Origin: Bacteroidales bacterium UBA1754
GTDB lineage: Bacteria; Bacteroidota; Bacteroidia; Bacteroidales; Paludibacteraceae
DNA length: 21,618 nt
Direction of reading: 5' to 3'
Assembly: GCA_002315615.1 (NCBI GenBank)
Contig: DCHK01000032.1
Location: 7,054-28,671, forward strand
Every line of letters begins with the position of its first letter. Within the stretch, counting starts at the first letter, position 1. The position numbers were made by a program, and so were the translations under genes. The notes beneath the pieces are model-generated. The model was not told where the DNA came from. It saw only the letters and a program-made list of their open reading frames with translations, and ran no database searches. Positions 1 to 6,966 of this stretch are shown piece after piece.

Positions 1-701
1 ATATTGTGGCTCGTGCTATTGATAAAGAGATGAAAATTCACGGACTTGACCACGTTTGTCTTGACGTTACGCACAAAAATCCCGAAGAAACAAAAAAACA
101 TTTTCCAAATATTTATGCAAAATGCAAAAGCATAGGTATTGATATTACGCAAGAATACATTCCTGTAGTGCCTTGCGCACATTATATGTGTGGTGGAATT
201 AAGGTCGATTTGGATGCTTGTTCGAGCATTAAACGTTTGTATGCCGTGGGCGAATGTTCTTGTACAGGTTTGCACGGAGGCAATCGTTTGGCGTCAAATT
301 CGCTCATAGAAGCCGTAGTGTACGCCGATGCCGCAGCAAAACACAGTTTGCAACATATCGACGAATATTCATTCAACGAAAAAGTGCCAGAGTGGAACGA
401 TGAAGGTACACTTACCAACGAAGAGAAAGTGCTTATTGCACAAGACGTGCGCGAAGTTGGTCAAATTATGAGTACTTACGTGGGCATTGTTCGTAGCGAC
501 TTACGTTTGAAGCGTGCGTGGATTCGTTTGGATGTGCTTTACGAAGAAACAGAAGACCTTTTCAAACGAGTGAAAGCAACCAAAGAAATTTGCGAATTGC
601 GTAATATGATTAACGTAGGTTACCTTATTACACGTCAGGCGATTGAACGAAAAGAAAGTCGTGGATTGCATTTTACAATAGATTATCCAAAGAAAAGTTA
701 A
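1..701 (+). CDS. nadB: L-aspartate oxidase (NadB), C-terminal part; 5' end lies outside the window
   Basis: NadB is the flavoprotein that oxidises L-aspartate to iminoaspartate, the first step of de novo NAD synthesis. The reading frame is open from the left edge, so the gene starts upstream; the GTG at position 6 is an internal valine. About 232 residues are visible. They include the flavin-domain segment PCAHYMCGGI, then CTGLHGGNRLASNSL, the conserved HGGNRLASNSL signature of the succinate dehydrogenase/NadB flavoprotein family. After it comes the helical C-terminal domain (RSDLRLKRAWIRL region). Plain fumarate reductases share the flavin motif, but the C-terminal length and the adjacent nadE favour NadB. 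It is followed by 110 bases of AT-rich spacer before nadE on the same strand. Confidence 0.93.
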   Translation, partial: IVARAIDKEMKIHGLDHVCLDVTHKNPEETKKHFPNIYAKCKSIGIDITQEYIPVVPCAHYMCGGIKVDLDACSSIKRLYAVGECSCTGLHGGNRLASNSLIEAVVYADAAAKHSLQHIDEYSFNEKVPEWNDEGTLTNEEKVLIAQDVREVGQIMSTYVGIVRSDLRLKRAWIRLDVLYEETEDLFKRVKATKEICELRNMINVGYLITRQAIERKESRGLHFTIDYPKKS

Positions 702-757
702 TGAGCATATAGCATATAGAAAGCAGTCTTATGTATTTGGTCAAATCAAAATATGCT

Positions 758-802
758 AATTTTTAATTATTTTAATTGCCTTAATTCTTTTAATTTTTAA
801 TT
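758..802 (+). repeat. AT-rich leader with two copies of AATTTTTAATT before nadE
   Basis: The 110-base gap between nadB and nadE is very AT-rich. It holds two copies of the 11-mer AATTTTTAATT, at 758-768 and 792-802; the second ends 9 bases before the nadE start codon. The same 11-mer recurs at 4062-4072, 4 bases before metA. There is no purine-rich ribosome binding site, as is normal for Bacteroidetes, where A/T-rich leaders aid initiation. The repeats may be no more than that composition. Confidence 0.4.
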
Positions 803-811
803 GATTATCGT

Positions 812-2689
812 ATGTCAGGTTTCGTAAGAGTGGCAAGTGCCATACCAGAAATAAAAGTTGGCAACTGCCAATATAATGCCAACAAAATTATCAGTCAGAT
901 AAAAGAGTCGGCAAAAAAGAAAGCAAGCGTAGTTTTGTTTCCTGAATTGGTGCTTACGGGTTGTACTTGTGGCAAATTGTTTCACAATAAAAAATTATTG
1001 GATGAGGCGCAAATGGCTATCTATCATATTGCAGAGGAAACCGAAGATGATAATATTATTTCGCTTGTAGGAATGCCACTTCTTTGCTCTGCAAAAGTTT
1101 ACAATACTGTTGCGGTTATTTACAAAGGAGAAATCTATGCTTTCATTAGCAAACCGAAAGTCAATAAGGAAAATGACAAATGGTTTTCTCCACTCATTCA
1201 CGATGAAATTATCTATGCGGAAAGTATGGATATCCGCGTAACTGACAATTGTGTATTTTGTTGCAACGATTTCAAGTTTTCCGTTATGTTCGATAATATT
1301 TTCTTGTCGTCCGACGAAATGAGAGATTACGTTAATAGTGGTGCAGAAATCGTTTTCAATCTTGCTGCGTTTCAGACTACTGCCGGACTTCGCAAAAAAA
1401 CCGAAACCGAACTCGCTTGTATTTCAAAAGAAATGCAATGTGGTGTAGTTTTTGCTTCGGGTGCGGTGGGCGAATCAACAACCGATGCCGTTTACGATGG
1501 AACTGGCTATATTTTCGATAATGGAGAATTGTTAGCGAAAACAGAATCTTTTTCGCAAAAATCGCAAATTATATATTCCGAAATTTGTATTGATGCTATC
1601 AATGGCGCTCGTATCAATTCAAAGGATGTGGCGATAAACGAATTGCAATATATTTCTCTCGAAATGGTATCACCTGAAATAAAAAAGTTGAATCGAAAAA
1701 TCAATACTTGTCCTTTCTTACCTTGTGTTGAAGATATTGATGAGCGTTGCGAGGAAATTTTGAATATTCAAGCAACTGGGTTGGCAAAAAGATTTTTGCA
1801 CACGCATAGCAAGACGCTTGTAATAGGTGTTTCTGGTGGTTTGGATTCGACTTTGGCATTGCTCGTTTGTGCGCACACTTTCGATATGCTGAAACTCGAT
1901 CGTAAAGATATTATTGGCATCACAATGCCAGGATTTGGCACTACCGACCGCACTTACAACAATGCACTCGAGATGATGAAATCTCTTGGCATTACGCAAA
2001 AGGAAATTAGTATAAAAGATGCTTGTATTCAGCACTTTAAAGATATTGAATATCCTGAAAATACATTCGATGTAACTTACGAAAATTCTCAAGCACGAGA
2101 GCGTACGCAAATACTTATGGACTATGCCAACAAAGTGGGCGGAATAGTTGTCGGTACGGGCGACCTTTCGGAATTGGCGCTTGGTTGGGCAACCTACAAC
2201 GGCGACCATATGTCAATGTATGGCGTAAATGCCGATGTGCCGAAAACTGTTGTTAGAAAAGTGGTTCGTTGGTATGCCGAAAAAACGAAAGATAAAACTT
2301 TGGCACAAACGCTCATCAATGTAGTGGAAACGCCTGTAAGTCCCGAACTTTTGCCGAGTAAAAACGGAAAAATCAATCAAAAAACCGAAGATTTGGTTGG
2401 ACCATACGAGTTGCACGATTTCTTCATATACTATATGCTGAAGTACGGACTTTCGCCTGAATCGATAAAAATGTTGGCTTGCAATGCTTTTGCTGGCATT
2501 TTCGACGAAGCGACAATAGAAAAATGGTTACGCACATTTTTGCGCCGTTTTTTCAATCAGCAGTTCAAGCGCTCGTGTATGCCCGACGGACCTAAAGTGT
2601 TCGACATTTCTTTGTCGCCCCGTGGCGATTGGCAAATGCCAAGCGATATGGACAACGATATGTGGATAAATATGGATTGGTTACTTTGA
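812..2689 (+). CDS. nadE: NAD+ synthase, glutamine-dependent type with an apparently dead glutaminase domain
   Basis: This enzyme amidates nicotinic acid adenine dinucleotide to NAD+, the last step of NAD synthesis. The 625-residue length fits the two-domain bacterial form. Residues about 4-265 are a nitrilase-fold glutaminase domain and about 310-625 the synthetase. The synthetase looks intact: P-loop SGGLDS at residues 341-346, then GTGDLSELALGWATYNGDH and SPELLP. In the glutaminase domain the catalytic Glu (E45, in FPELVLTG) and the probable Lys (K114) remain. The usual F-G-I-E-I-C-E-D-L-W segment, however, reads F-S-V-M-F-D-N-I-F-L at residues 156-165, which puts Asp161 (bases 1292-1294) where the nucleophilic Cys belongs. 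The domain probably cannot hydrolyse glutamine, so the enzyme may use free ammonia or an external donor. The assignment as NadE is firm; loss of glutaminase activity is inferred from alignment to remembered Bacteroides sequences. Confidence 0.95.
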   Translation: MSGFVRVASAIPEIKVGNCQYNANKIISQIKESAKKKASVVLFPELVLTGCTCGKLFHNKKLLDEAQMAIYHIAEETEDDNIISLVGMPLLCSAKVYNTVAVIYKGEIYAFISKPKVNKENDKWFSPLIHDEIIYAESMDIRVTDNCVFCCNDFKFSVMFDNIFLSSDEMRDYVNSGAEIVFNLAAFQTTAGLRKKTETELACISKEMQCGVVFASGAVGESTTDAVYDGTGYIFDNGELLAKTESFSQKSQIIYSEICIDAINGARINSKDVAINELQYISLEMVSPEIKKLNRKINTCPFLPCVEDIDERCEEILNIQATGLAKRFLHTHSKTLVIGVSGGLDSTLALLVCAHTFDMLKLDRKDIIGITMPGFGTTDRTYNNALEMMKSLGITQKEISIKDACIQHFKDIEYPENTFDVTYENSQARERTQILMDYANKVGGIVVGTGDLSELALGWATYNGDHMSMYGVNADVPKTVVRKVVRWYAEKTKDKTLAQTLINVVETPVSPELLPSKNGKINQKTEDLVGPYELHDFFIYYMLKYGLSPESIKMLACNAFAGIFDEATIEKWLRTFLRRFFNQQFKRSCMPDGPKVFDISLSPRGDWQMPSDMDNDMWINMDWLL

Positions 2690-3315
2690 AAGAGTTTTTC
2701 TTCGATATTCACACGCACAAGGCGAAAGAAAACGCCGTAGTAAATCTTATGCCTATCGATGTGCAAAATATTGATTGGCAAAACACAAACTTACAATTTT
2801 CTATTGGAATTCATCCGTTGTTTATTGAAAATGCCGATGAACAACTGAAAATTGTCTCGCAATGTTTGAGTCATTCGCAAGTAAAATTTATCGGCGAAAT
2901 TGGTCTTGACAAACGTTTCGAAAACCTGAATGAACAGCAAAACGTTTTTGAACGTCAAATGCAATTGGCTGAAGATTTCAAAAAACCTGTTATCGTACAT
3001 TGTGTGCGTGCTATAAATGAAGTTTTAGCGATTGCCAAAAACTTTCCTTCGGTAAAATTGATTTTTCACGGATTTAGGGGAAAACCACAGTTGGCGAAAC
3101 AGATTCTTAATGCGGGTTATTTCCTTTCTTTCGGCGAAAAGTCGTTGCTTTCCGCCGATACAATTTCCTTTGTGCCACAAAATAAAATCTTCGTAGAAAC
3201 CGATGAGTCTGAAATTTCTATTGAGGAAATTTACCGAAAAATTGCAGAAATAAAAGGCATTTCCGTTCACGAATTATGTGATGCTGTAAAGGAAAATATC
3301 GTTAAATTTGCGTAA
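2686..3315 (+). CDS. TatD-family metal-dependent hydrolase (short form)
   Basis: TatD-family proteins are TIM-barrel metal-dependent hydrolases, some with DNase activity. I choose the TTG at 2686, giving 209 residues, because it overlaps the nadE stop (TTGA) and puts the first metal motif at the usual place near the N-terminus. The ATG at 2629 would add 19 unrelated residues deep inside nadE. Expected metal ligands are visible: DIHTH at residues 7-11, the Glu of GEIGLDK, the His of IVHCVRA, the His of IFHGFRG, and the Asp of VETDES. The protein is shorter than the usual 255-265 residues, as in a Bacteroidetes subgroup. Translational coupling to nadE is likely. The substrate is unknown. Confidence 0.85.
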   Translation: MKEFFFDIHTHKAKENAVVNLMPIDVQNIDWQNTNLQFSIGIHPLFIENADEQLKIVSQCLSHSQVKFIGEIGLDKRFENLNEQQNVFERQMQLAEDFKKPVIVHCVRAINEVLAIAKNFPSVKLIFHGFRGKPQLAKQILNAGYFLSFGEKSLLSADTISFVPQNKIFVETDESEISIEEIYRKIAEIKGISVHELCDAVKENIVKFA

Positions 3316-3321
3316 TTTTGT

Positions 3322-3329
3322 TATCTTTG
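3322..3329 (+). promoter_or_regulatory. Possible -7 promoter box before ung
   Basis: TATCTTTG matches the Bacteroidetes -7 consensus TAnnTTTG exactly and lies 16 bases before the ung start, in the 30-base gap after tatD. Two TTTG tetramers lie upstream (3307-3310 and 3317-3320), but both are closer than the usual spacing of about 20 bases, so a good -33 box is missing. ung could equally be read from the nadE-tatD transcript. Confidence 0.3.
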
Positions 3330-3345
3330 CGAAAATGTTTGGAGA

Positions 3346-4008
3346 ATGGATGTAAAAATTGAAACATCGTGGAAAAATATCTTGCAGTCGGAATTCGATG
3401 AGCAATATTTTAAGGATTTGACAACTTTTGTGCGCTCTGAATATCAGACACATAAGGTGTTTCCGCCTGCAAAAATGATTTTCAATGCTTTCGACCAATG
3501 TCCGTTCGACAAAGTGAAAGTGGTGATTTTAGGACAAGACCCGTATCACGATGATGGACAAGCGCACGGACTTTGCTTTTCGGTGAATGATGGTGTGCAG
3601 TTCCCGCCGTCGTTGCAAAATATCTTTAAAGAGATTCACGACGATTTGGGCGTGCAAATTCCACAAACTGGCAATTTGGAACGATGGGCAAAACAAGGTG
3701 TGTTGCTTTTGAACGCCACGCTTACAGTGAAAGCGCATTTGGCAGGTTCTCATCAAAATAGAGGTTGGGAGCGCTTTACCGATGCAGTTATTCGAAAAAT
3801 TGCCGAAGAACGAGAAAATGTTGTGTTTCTTTTGTGGGGTTCGTATGCACAGAAAAAAGGTGCGTTTATCAACCCAGAAAAACACTTGATTTTGAAAGCG
3901 GTTCATCCATCGCCATTGTCAGCATACAGAGGCTTTTTCGGATGCAAGCATTTTTCAAAAACAAACGAATATTTAATTTCAAAAGGTTTAGAACCGATAA
4001 ATTGGTAA
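3346..4008 (+). CDS. ung: Uracil-DNA glycosylase, family 1
   Basis: Ung removes uracil from DNA to start base-excision repair. The 220-residue length is typical of family 1. The water-activating motif GQDPYHDD carries the catalytic Asp at residue 65. LLNATLTV follows at about 121-128, and HPSPLSAYRGFFGCKHFS at 187-204 carries the catalytic His187 and the DNA minor-groove loop. All key residues are present and there is no sign of decay. The start at 3346 is chosen because the earlier ATG at 3335 is out of frame. It is 30 bases from the tatD stop and 68 bases before metA, on the same strand. Confidence 0.97.
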   Translation: MDVKIETSWKNILQSEFDEQYFKDLTTFVRSEYQTHKVFPPAKMIFNAFDQCPFDKVKVVILGQDPYHDDGQAHGLCFSVNDGVQFPPSLQNIFKEIHDDLGVQIPQTGNLERWAKQGVLLLNATLTVKAHLAGSHQNRGWERFTDAVIRKIAEERENVVFLLWGSYAQKKGAFINPEKHLILKAVHPSPLSAYRGFFGCKHFSKTNEYLISKGLEPINW

Positions 4009-4076
4009 ACAAGAAGCAAGAAACAAAATTATTTCGCTTCGCTCAATAATTCAAAATTCAAAATTTTTAATTAACG

Positions 4077-4994
4077 ATGCCTTTACGAATTCCTGAAAAA
4101 TTACCAGCAATTGAATTGCTGAAAAAAGAAAATATTTTTGTGATGGACTCAAAACGCGCAACAAAGCAAGACATCCGTCCGCTGAAAATTGCGTTTTTGA
4201 ATTTGATGCCTATCAAAATTACGGCAGAAACTGATTTCATTCGTTTGCTGTCGAACACGCCATTGCAGATAGAAATTGATTTCATCAAGATAAAAAGCCA
4301 TACATCGAAAAATACGCCTGTAGAACATATGCAAGCGTTTTATGTAGATTTTGAAAAGGTAAAAGAAAACAAATACGATGCACTTATCATCAATGGTGCA
4401 CCGCTCGATTTTGTGGAGTACGAAGATGTAAAATATTGGGGCGAATTGAAAGAAATTCTCGATTGGGCAAAATCAAATGTTACGTCGCGTTTCTTTATTT
4501 GTTGGGGCGCTTTTGCAGCAATGTATTATTACTACGGAGTGCCCAAATTTACGCTTCCTAAAAAACGATTTGGCATTTTCCCCCATTCTGTGAAAGACAA
4601 AAAATATCCACTTTTCCGTGGTTTCGATGATTATTTTTATATGCCGTATAGCCGTCACATCGAAGTGCACAAAGAAGATGTGGAAAAGGTAAAAGGTCTG
4701 AAAATTCTTGCAGAATCAACCGAAGGTGATGTGGGAATTGTAATGGGACAACACGGACGCGAGTTTTTTGTATTTGGTCATCCAGAATATGTGGCAGATA
4801 CGCTTGCAAATGAGTATTATCGCGATATTGAGCAAGGTAAGCCGATAGATATTCCCGAACATTATTTCGAAAACGATGACCCGAAAAAGAAACCTATTGT
4901 GCGTTGGCGCTCGCACGCTAATTTATTGTTCACCAATTGGTTGAATTACTTTGTATATCAAGCCACACCATACGACATCAATTCCATTCATTAA
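4077..4994 (+). CDS. metA: Homoserine O-acyltransferase (MetA/HTS family)
   Basis: This enzyme activates homoserine with an acyl group for methionine synthesis. It has 305 residues, the family length. Catalytic Cys142 is in ICWGAF, and His235 and Glu237 are in FGHPEY. The family opening (IPEKLPAIELLKKENI) and the KSHTSKNTPVEHM stretch are clear. The residue known to select the acyl donor, position 111, is Gly in succinyl-using E. coli and Glu in acetyl-using enzymes. Here it is Asp (GAPLDFVEY), so I leave open whether acetyl-CoA or succinyl-CoA is used; the acidic side chain leans towards acetyl. The gene follows ung after an AT-rich leader with no SAM riboswitch-sized space, and a terminator hairpin follows it. 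Confidence 0.94.
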   Translation: MPLRIPEKLPAIELLKKENIFVMDSKRATKQDIRPLKIAFLNLMPIKITAETDFIRLLSNTPLQIEIDFIKIKSHTSKNTPVEHMQAFYVDFEKVKENKYDALIINGAPLDFVEYEDVKYWGELKEILDWAKSNVTSRFFICWGAFAAMYYYYGVPKFTLPKKRFGIFPHSVKDKKYPLFRGFDDYFYMPYSRHIEVHKEDVEKVKGLKILAESTEGDVGIVMGQHGREFFVFGHPEYVADTLANEYYRDIEQGKPIDIPEHYFENDDPKKKPIVRWRSHANLLFTNWLNYFVYQATPYDINSIH

Positions 4995-5016
4995 GGAACA
5001 TAAAATATTTTCATTC

Positions 5017-5050
5017 AAAATCCTTTCAGTTATGCTGTTAGGATTTTTTT
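5017..5050 (+). terminator. Rho-independent terminator after metA, at the convergent junction
   Basis: AAAATCCT at 5017-5024 pairs with AGGATTTT at 5040-5047 across a 15-base loop, and the 3' arm runs into a seven-T tract ending at 5050. The hairpin begins 22 bases after the metA stop. It overlaps the stop codon of the converging minus-strand gene (5038-5040), so that gene is read into the hairpin. The stem is AT-rich and only 8 bp long, so strength is uncertain, but position and T-run fit. Confidence 0.6.
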
Positions 5051-6171
5051 GTGTTCAGCAAAAAGGTTGTGCGCACGGCAAATGTTACGATAAGTAAATA
5101 AATGCCGATGTCTATATGTTGCAATCCCGCTAAACCTACAACACAAAGTAGGGTGAGCATAACGCAGTTGAAAATGGCGTAAATTTTGTAGCATTTTTTG
5201 CACCAAAACATCAGTGGTATGGCAACAAACTGCAATGGGTGAAATATCAGCACCAAATAGTTTGGAAATACCGTAGGATGAATGGAAAAGAAAGATACGA
5301 AGCAAATTATCAGTCCAATTGTTCCACAAAACGAGAAAAGAAGAATGTCGATAATTTGATATTTTTTGTTCTTTTTGAATCCCAAAAATGTGAAGATTGT
5401 AACAACTGCAAGTATCAGTGCAAACGTAAATGTAGGCGAAATAGGTTTTACATTTTTTTTCGCTTTTGCGTTCATACTTGGTATAACTGTCGGTGCTTCA
5501 GAAATAAGTTTGCGTGCAGTGTCGCCTTTCACTATTTGTGCGTTTTCAAAGGCATTTTTCATTGCTATTGGTAAATACATTTCGTTGTGCATCGAGATGA
5601 GGGTGTCGGCTGGTGCACCGAGCAATAGGTTTATGCCGAACATTTGCCAAGTGTCGCCCACATATTGTTTTACGCTCTCGCGATAAGAAATAGGTGTGTA
5701 GTTGCCTTCTTTGTAAACAACCTTTCCGTCAACACTTTTTTCTATTAAATCACGAATTCTGGTTGCACAATTATCGCTGAAATAGTTGTACAAATATCGA
5801 CGATTTTCTGGTTTTAGGTTCTCTCTTAAAAGCGAGTCGAGTGTGTTTAGTTCTGCGTCGTTCAAGTCGATTCTCGAAATCCAAACATTTGTTTTTCTGG
5901 AACTTATAAAATTATAGAAATCATCGTAATCTAAAAGATAATATGTTTTTCCAAGTGTAAATTTCAGAATAAAATTGTCGTCGGAAAATGAAAAAACGCC
6001 GTAGTTATATACAATATTGTGCTCGTCGTCGAGCATCATCAAGGCAGAATGACCATAAAGTTCGTAAGTTTTTTCGCCAGGTTCGCAAGTCAAAAGGCAA
6101 CACATACGTTCGGCATTGAGTTGCAAAAAACTTAAAATTGCCAATAAAGAAATAAGCAATTTTTTCATCAT
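5038..6171 (-). CDS. DUF4105 protein with N-terminal exported domain and C-terminal membrane segments
   Basis: This 377-residue protein starts with a signal peptide (residues 1-20, ending LNA). It then has the DUF4105 (Lnb N-terminal periplasmic-like) domain to about residue 225. Conserved family residues are visible: YGHSA with His41, Asn56 in YNYG, and SDNCAT with Cys135. This Cys/His set suggests a hydrolase of papain-like type, but no activity is established from sequence. Residues about 245-375 form roughly five hydrophobic segments, so the domain is probably tethered to the inner membrane facing the periplasm. It lies 2 bases downstream of the PorT-like gene and is probably cotranscribed. 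The double ATG at the start leaves one residue of doubt. Confidence 0.8.
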   Translation of the reverse strand: MMKKLLISLLAILSFLQLNAERMCCLLTCEPGEKTYELYGHSALMMLDDEHNIVYNYGVFSFSDDNFILKFTLGKTYYLLDYDDFYNFISSRKTNVWISRIDLNDAELNTLDSLLRENLKPENRRYLYNYFSDNCATRIRDLIEKSVDGKVVYKEGNYTPISYRESVKQYVGDTWQMFGINLLLGAPADTLISMHNEMYLPIAMKNAFENAQIVKGDTARKLISEAPTVIPSMNAKAKKNVKPISPTFTFALILAVVTIFTFLGFKKNKKYQIIDILLFSFCGTIGLIICFVSFFSIHPTVFPNYLVLIFHPLQFVAIPLMFWCKKCYKIYAIFNCVMLTLLCVVGLAGLQHIDIGIYLLIVTFAVRTTFLLNTKKS

Positions 6172-6173
6172 TG

Positions 6174-6878
6174 TTATTCGAAATTAAAAGTGAGAACGAG
6201 CAAGCGGTTTGTCAATCGTAGTAGTGCGTCGGTATATTTTCGGTCGGCCTCGATAACCAAATCTTTACGTTCTTTGTCGAGTACATCAAGCATTCCAATG
6301 CAGAATTTCAATTCTGGTGCAAATTTGAAATATGGCAAATAAAAGTCGCATCCCACGCCAAACTGAATATTTATGTCGGCTGGTTTTAGCAACAGTACTT
6401 CGCCTTTTTGTCTGCCTACTTGATAGTCAAAACCGCCACCCAACAGCACATACGGACGATAATTGTTGATACGTTTGGCACGATATTTCAAATAGATAGG
6501 GAAATCTACTATTGTAGTTTTCAGTGTGTATTCTTTTGCTAAATTTTGGTTTTGGTCGATAAATGTTGTTTTGATGTCGCCAAAGTGTACTACTGGCACA
6601 AAACGAAGGTTGAGGTATTCGCACAAACGTAAGTCGGAAATTACGCCTACCGTAAATCCTGGACTATAATTGTTTACGCTCATCGAATAGATGTTTCCAT
6701 CGGGTGCGATGGCATTAGACTGCCTTACGCCAAGATTCATAAAGTCTGCGCCAAGTGTAAAACCGAAATGGATTCTTTTGTTGTCGGACTGCAACTGATT
6801 TTGCACGGTTTTGTTTTGTGCAAAAATGCTTGATGCAGAAGCGATTAGCAATAAAAATATGAAAATTTTATTTTTCAA
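6174..6878 (-). CDS. PorT-like outer-membrane beta-barrel protein
   Basis: The protein has 234 residues with a clear signal peptide (cleavage probably after A20 in SIFA-Q). Mature alternating hydrophobic strands end in a terminal Phe-rich strand (LVLTFNFE), as expected of an outer-membrane barrel. The KRIHFGFTLG segment at residues 34-43 resembles the start of PorT/SprT, a component of Bacteroidetes type IX secretion and gliding systems. I rate PorT family as likely, but a general small barrel (porin-like) remains possible since the family is broad. No other type IX secretion gene is in the window. It sits just upstream of the DUF4105 gene (2-base gap) and behind a possible promoter of its own. 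Confidence 0.72.
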   Translation of the reverse strand: MKNKIFIFLLLIASASSIFAQNKTVQNQLQSDNKRIHFGFTLGADFMNLGVRQSNAIAPDGNIYSMSVNNYSPGFTVGVISDLRLCEYLNLRFVPVVHFGDIKTTFIDQNQNLAKEYTLKTTIVDFPIYLKYRAKRINNYRPYVLLGGGFDYQVGRQKGEVLLLKPADINIQFGVGCDFYLPYFKFAPELKFCIGMLDVLDKERKDLVIEADRKYTDALLRLTNRLLVLTFNFE

Positions 6879-6949
6879 AGTTGTCTGTCTTTTTTCTTTA
6901 ATAAACGAAAAATATGTGCATTTATTTTACGTTTACCCTTTTCAGCGTG

Positions 6950-6957
6950 CAAAGTTA
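6950..6957 (-). promoter_or_regulatory. Possible -7 promoter box for the PorT-like gene
   Basis: Read on the minus strand, TAACTTTG matches TAnnTTTG exactly. It sits in the 88-base gap between the RsmF-like gene and the PorT-like gene and would give a leader of about 65 bases. A matching TTTG -33 box at the standard distance is not seen, because that region is the end of the upstream coding sequence. This weakens the call. Confidence 0.35.
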
Positions 6958-6966
6958 CAAAAAAAA

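Noticed and set aside
1718..2209. Long open frame on the minus strand inside nadE (163 residues)
   Set aside because: It is antisense to the conserved synthetase region of nadE, resembles no protein I recognise, and is explained by the codon pattern of the real gene.
2629..2685. ATG at 2629 as the start of the TatD-type gene
   Set aside because: It would lie 60 bases inside nadE and add 19 residues before the DIHTH motif that normally sits near the N-terminus; the TTG at 2686 overlapping the nadE stop fits better.
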